A stretch of 14,000 nucleotides of DNA from JBGTKH01 sp041744735 (GTDB lineage: Bacteria > Planctomycetota > Planctomycetia > Pirellulales > Pirellulaceae): NCBI GenBank assembly GCA_041744735.1, contig JBGTKH010000380.1, positions 1-14,000 of the forward strand. Reading direction: 5' to 3'. This document shows positions 13,381-14,000 of this stretch, piece after piece. Made by a program: the position numbers and the translations under genes. Position 1 is the first letter of the stretch; each line of letters begins with the position of its first letter. The notes under the pieces are model-generated. The model ran no database searches. It was given only the letters and a program-made list of their open reading frames with translations, and was not told the DNA's origin.

Positions 13381-13495
13381 TCGCCACACGAAAACCGATG
13401 TTGTTGTTGCGGTTCTCGGGTTGGTTGTTGTTGCGGATCGCGGACCGGCAGTTCTGCGGGTTGTTGTTCCACGAGCCGCCACGCAACACGCGGCC
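13381..13495 (-). repeat. DGR template repeat (TR)
   Basis: 115 bp, the master copy for the variable repeat at 11865-11979. Read in the target's frame it holds 11 AAC codons, grouped as three AAC triplets and two single AAC, plus CAG, CAA, GAG and two ATC codons. Changing A in AAC can never create a stop codon, which is the known design of DGR templates. It begins one base after the RT stop codon (13496-13498), so the RT and template probably share a transcript. Confidence 0.95.
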
Positions 13496-14000
13496 TTAAC
13501 GGCCCTCGCCCTTACGGAAAGCGATTGTAGCAAACAAGGCCTCACGCCACACCGCGCCGGAGCCCTGACGCGCGTGGCCCAGCCAACTGACCAGCCGGGT
13601 GCGGATTTCATCGGACGACAACTGCCCGGCCGCATATTCGTCCTGCATGCGACTCACGCGCCGTCGAAAGCGGCGCACATTTTCCTTGGTCACCACGCGC
13701 CGCCAGGGAAATACGCGGTAGCCCAGAAATCGCACGCCGGCGGCCACGGGAAATACTTCCGACTTGCGCGGATGCAATCGCAATCGCAACCCCGCGAGGA
13801 AGCCGCGGATTTCATCTCGCCAACGAACCAGGCGCCGTTTGTCGTCGTCGAATACCAGCAGGTCATCGACATAGCGCACGTAGCCGCCGGCCCGAAATTG
13901 TTCGCGCACAAAATGATCCAGCGGGTTCAGGTACACGTTGGCAAAGAACTGGCTGGTCTGGTTGCCGATCGGCAAACCGCGAGGCCGTTCGGACGGCGTG
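13496..14000 (-). CDS. DGR-type reverse transcriptase, C-terminal part (runs off right end)
   Basis: The frame is open from 13999 to the TAA at 13496, giving the last 168 codons. LPIGNQTSQFFANVYLN carries the IGxxxSQ motif that distinguishes DGR reverse transcriptases from group II intron and retron enzymes, which have QGxxxSP-like motifs. YVRYVDDLLVF contains the catalytic Tyr-x-Asp-Asp box. HPRKSEV and VRFLGYRVFP match the following RT motifs, and the end is a basic thumb-like helical region (NVRRFRRRVSRMQDEY, then WLGHARQG). The first catalytic Asp and the fingers lie outside the window. There is no sign of a maturase or endonuclease domain after the thumb. A TTG at 13975 is an internal Leu codon and not a start. 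It acts with the template repeat to make mutated cDNA for homing into the TIR-FGE gene. Confidence 0.93.
   Translation of the reverse strand, partial: TPSERPRGLPIGNQTSQFFANVYLNPLDHFVREQFRAGGYVRYVDDLLVFDDDKRRLVRWRDEIRGFLAGLRLRLHPRKSEVFPVAAGVRFLGYRVFPWRRVVTKENVRRFRRRVSRMQDEYAAGQLSSDEIRTRLVSWLGHARQGSGAVWREALFATIAFRKGEGR

Larger units (their letters stand above)
11857..14000 (-). mobile_element. Diversity-generating retroelement (right end outside window)
   Basis: All three core parts are present in the order reverse transcriptase, template repeat, target gene with variable repeat at its 3' end. The alignment of the repeats shows adenine-only substitution, which is diagnostic of DGR mutagenic homing. 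DGRs copy the template RNA with an error-prone RT and replace the variable repeat, leaving the template unchanged. No avd-like accessory gene is seen inside the window; if present it should lie to the right of 14000. The left limit is placed at the target gene stop, although the spacer to about 11760 may belong to it. Confidence 0.92.

Noticed and set aside
13166..13489. An open frame on the - strand encoding an Asn-rich FGE-like end (starting with LRGGSWNNN), which could be called a gene or FGE pseudogene
   Set aside because: The FGE-like part is exactly the template repeat; the rest has no family similarity and the true role of the segment is to template mutagenesis.

Overview
The window is GC-rich and looks chromosomal. 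It most likely comes from a member of the Planctomycetota (Pirellulales-like); this is inferred from gene content, not from a marker gene. The clues are a DUF1501 fragment, a zinc-ribbon protein of planctomycete type, an RDD / SpoIIM / DUF4129 / DUF4350 membrane gene cluster, and many short dispersed hairpin repeats between genes.

Layout. Positions 1-5659 are read leftward. An operon-like run of RDD protein, SpoIIM-like protein, multi-pass membrane protein and DUF4129 protein has 4-14 bp overlaps between genes. It is followed, after a gap full of hairpin repeats, by a DUF4350 lipoprotein and then the 5' part of a zinc-ribbon protein that leaves the window. Positions 5961-7629 hold two convergent short-chain dehydrogenases separated by an inverted pair of hairpins. 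Positions 7650-8635 hold a hemerythrin-like gene followed by a single-domain response regulator, both leftward. A DUF6174-like membrane-anchored protein (8900-9580, leftward) lies divergent from pyruvate kinase (9764-11209, rightward).

The most interesting part is 11405-14000. It holds a diversity-generating retroelement (DGR), read leftward: a reverse transcriptase (C-terminal 168 codons, running off the right end), a template repeat starting one base after the RT stop codon, an apparent intrinsic terminator, and a 427-residue target protein. The target has an N-terminal TIR domain and a C-terminal formylglycine-generating-enzyme-like (C-type lectin fold) domain, and its last 39 codons are the variable repeat. 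I aligned template and variable repeats base by base over 115 bp. There are 21 substitutions and every one is at a template adenine (coding strand); no other template base differs. Of 16 adenine-bearing codons in the core, 15 encode a different residue in the target. The retroelement therefore appears to have diversified the ligand-binding face of a receptor whose effector domain is a TIR module, as expected of an evolvable recognition protein for defence or self/non-self sensing. That biological role is inference.

The DGR ends beside a 3' fragment of a DUF1501 gene whose 5' part is missing from the window, which suggests that the cassette inserted into, or recombined with, that gene.
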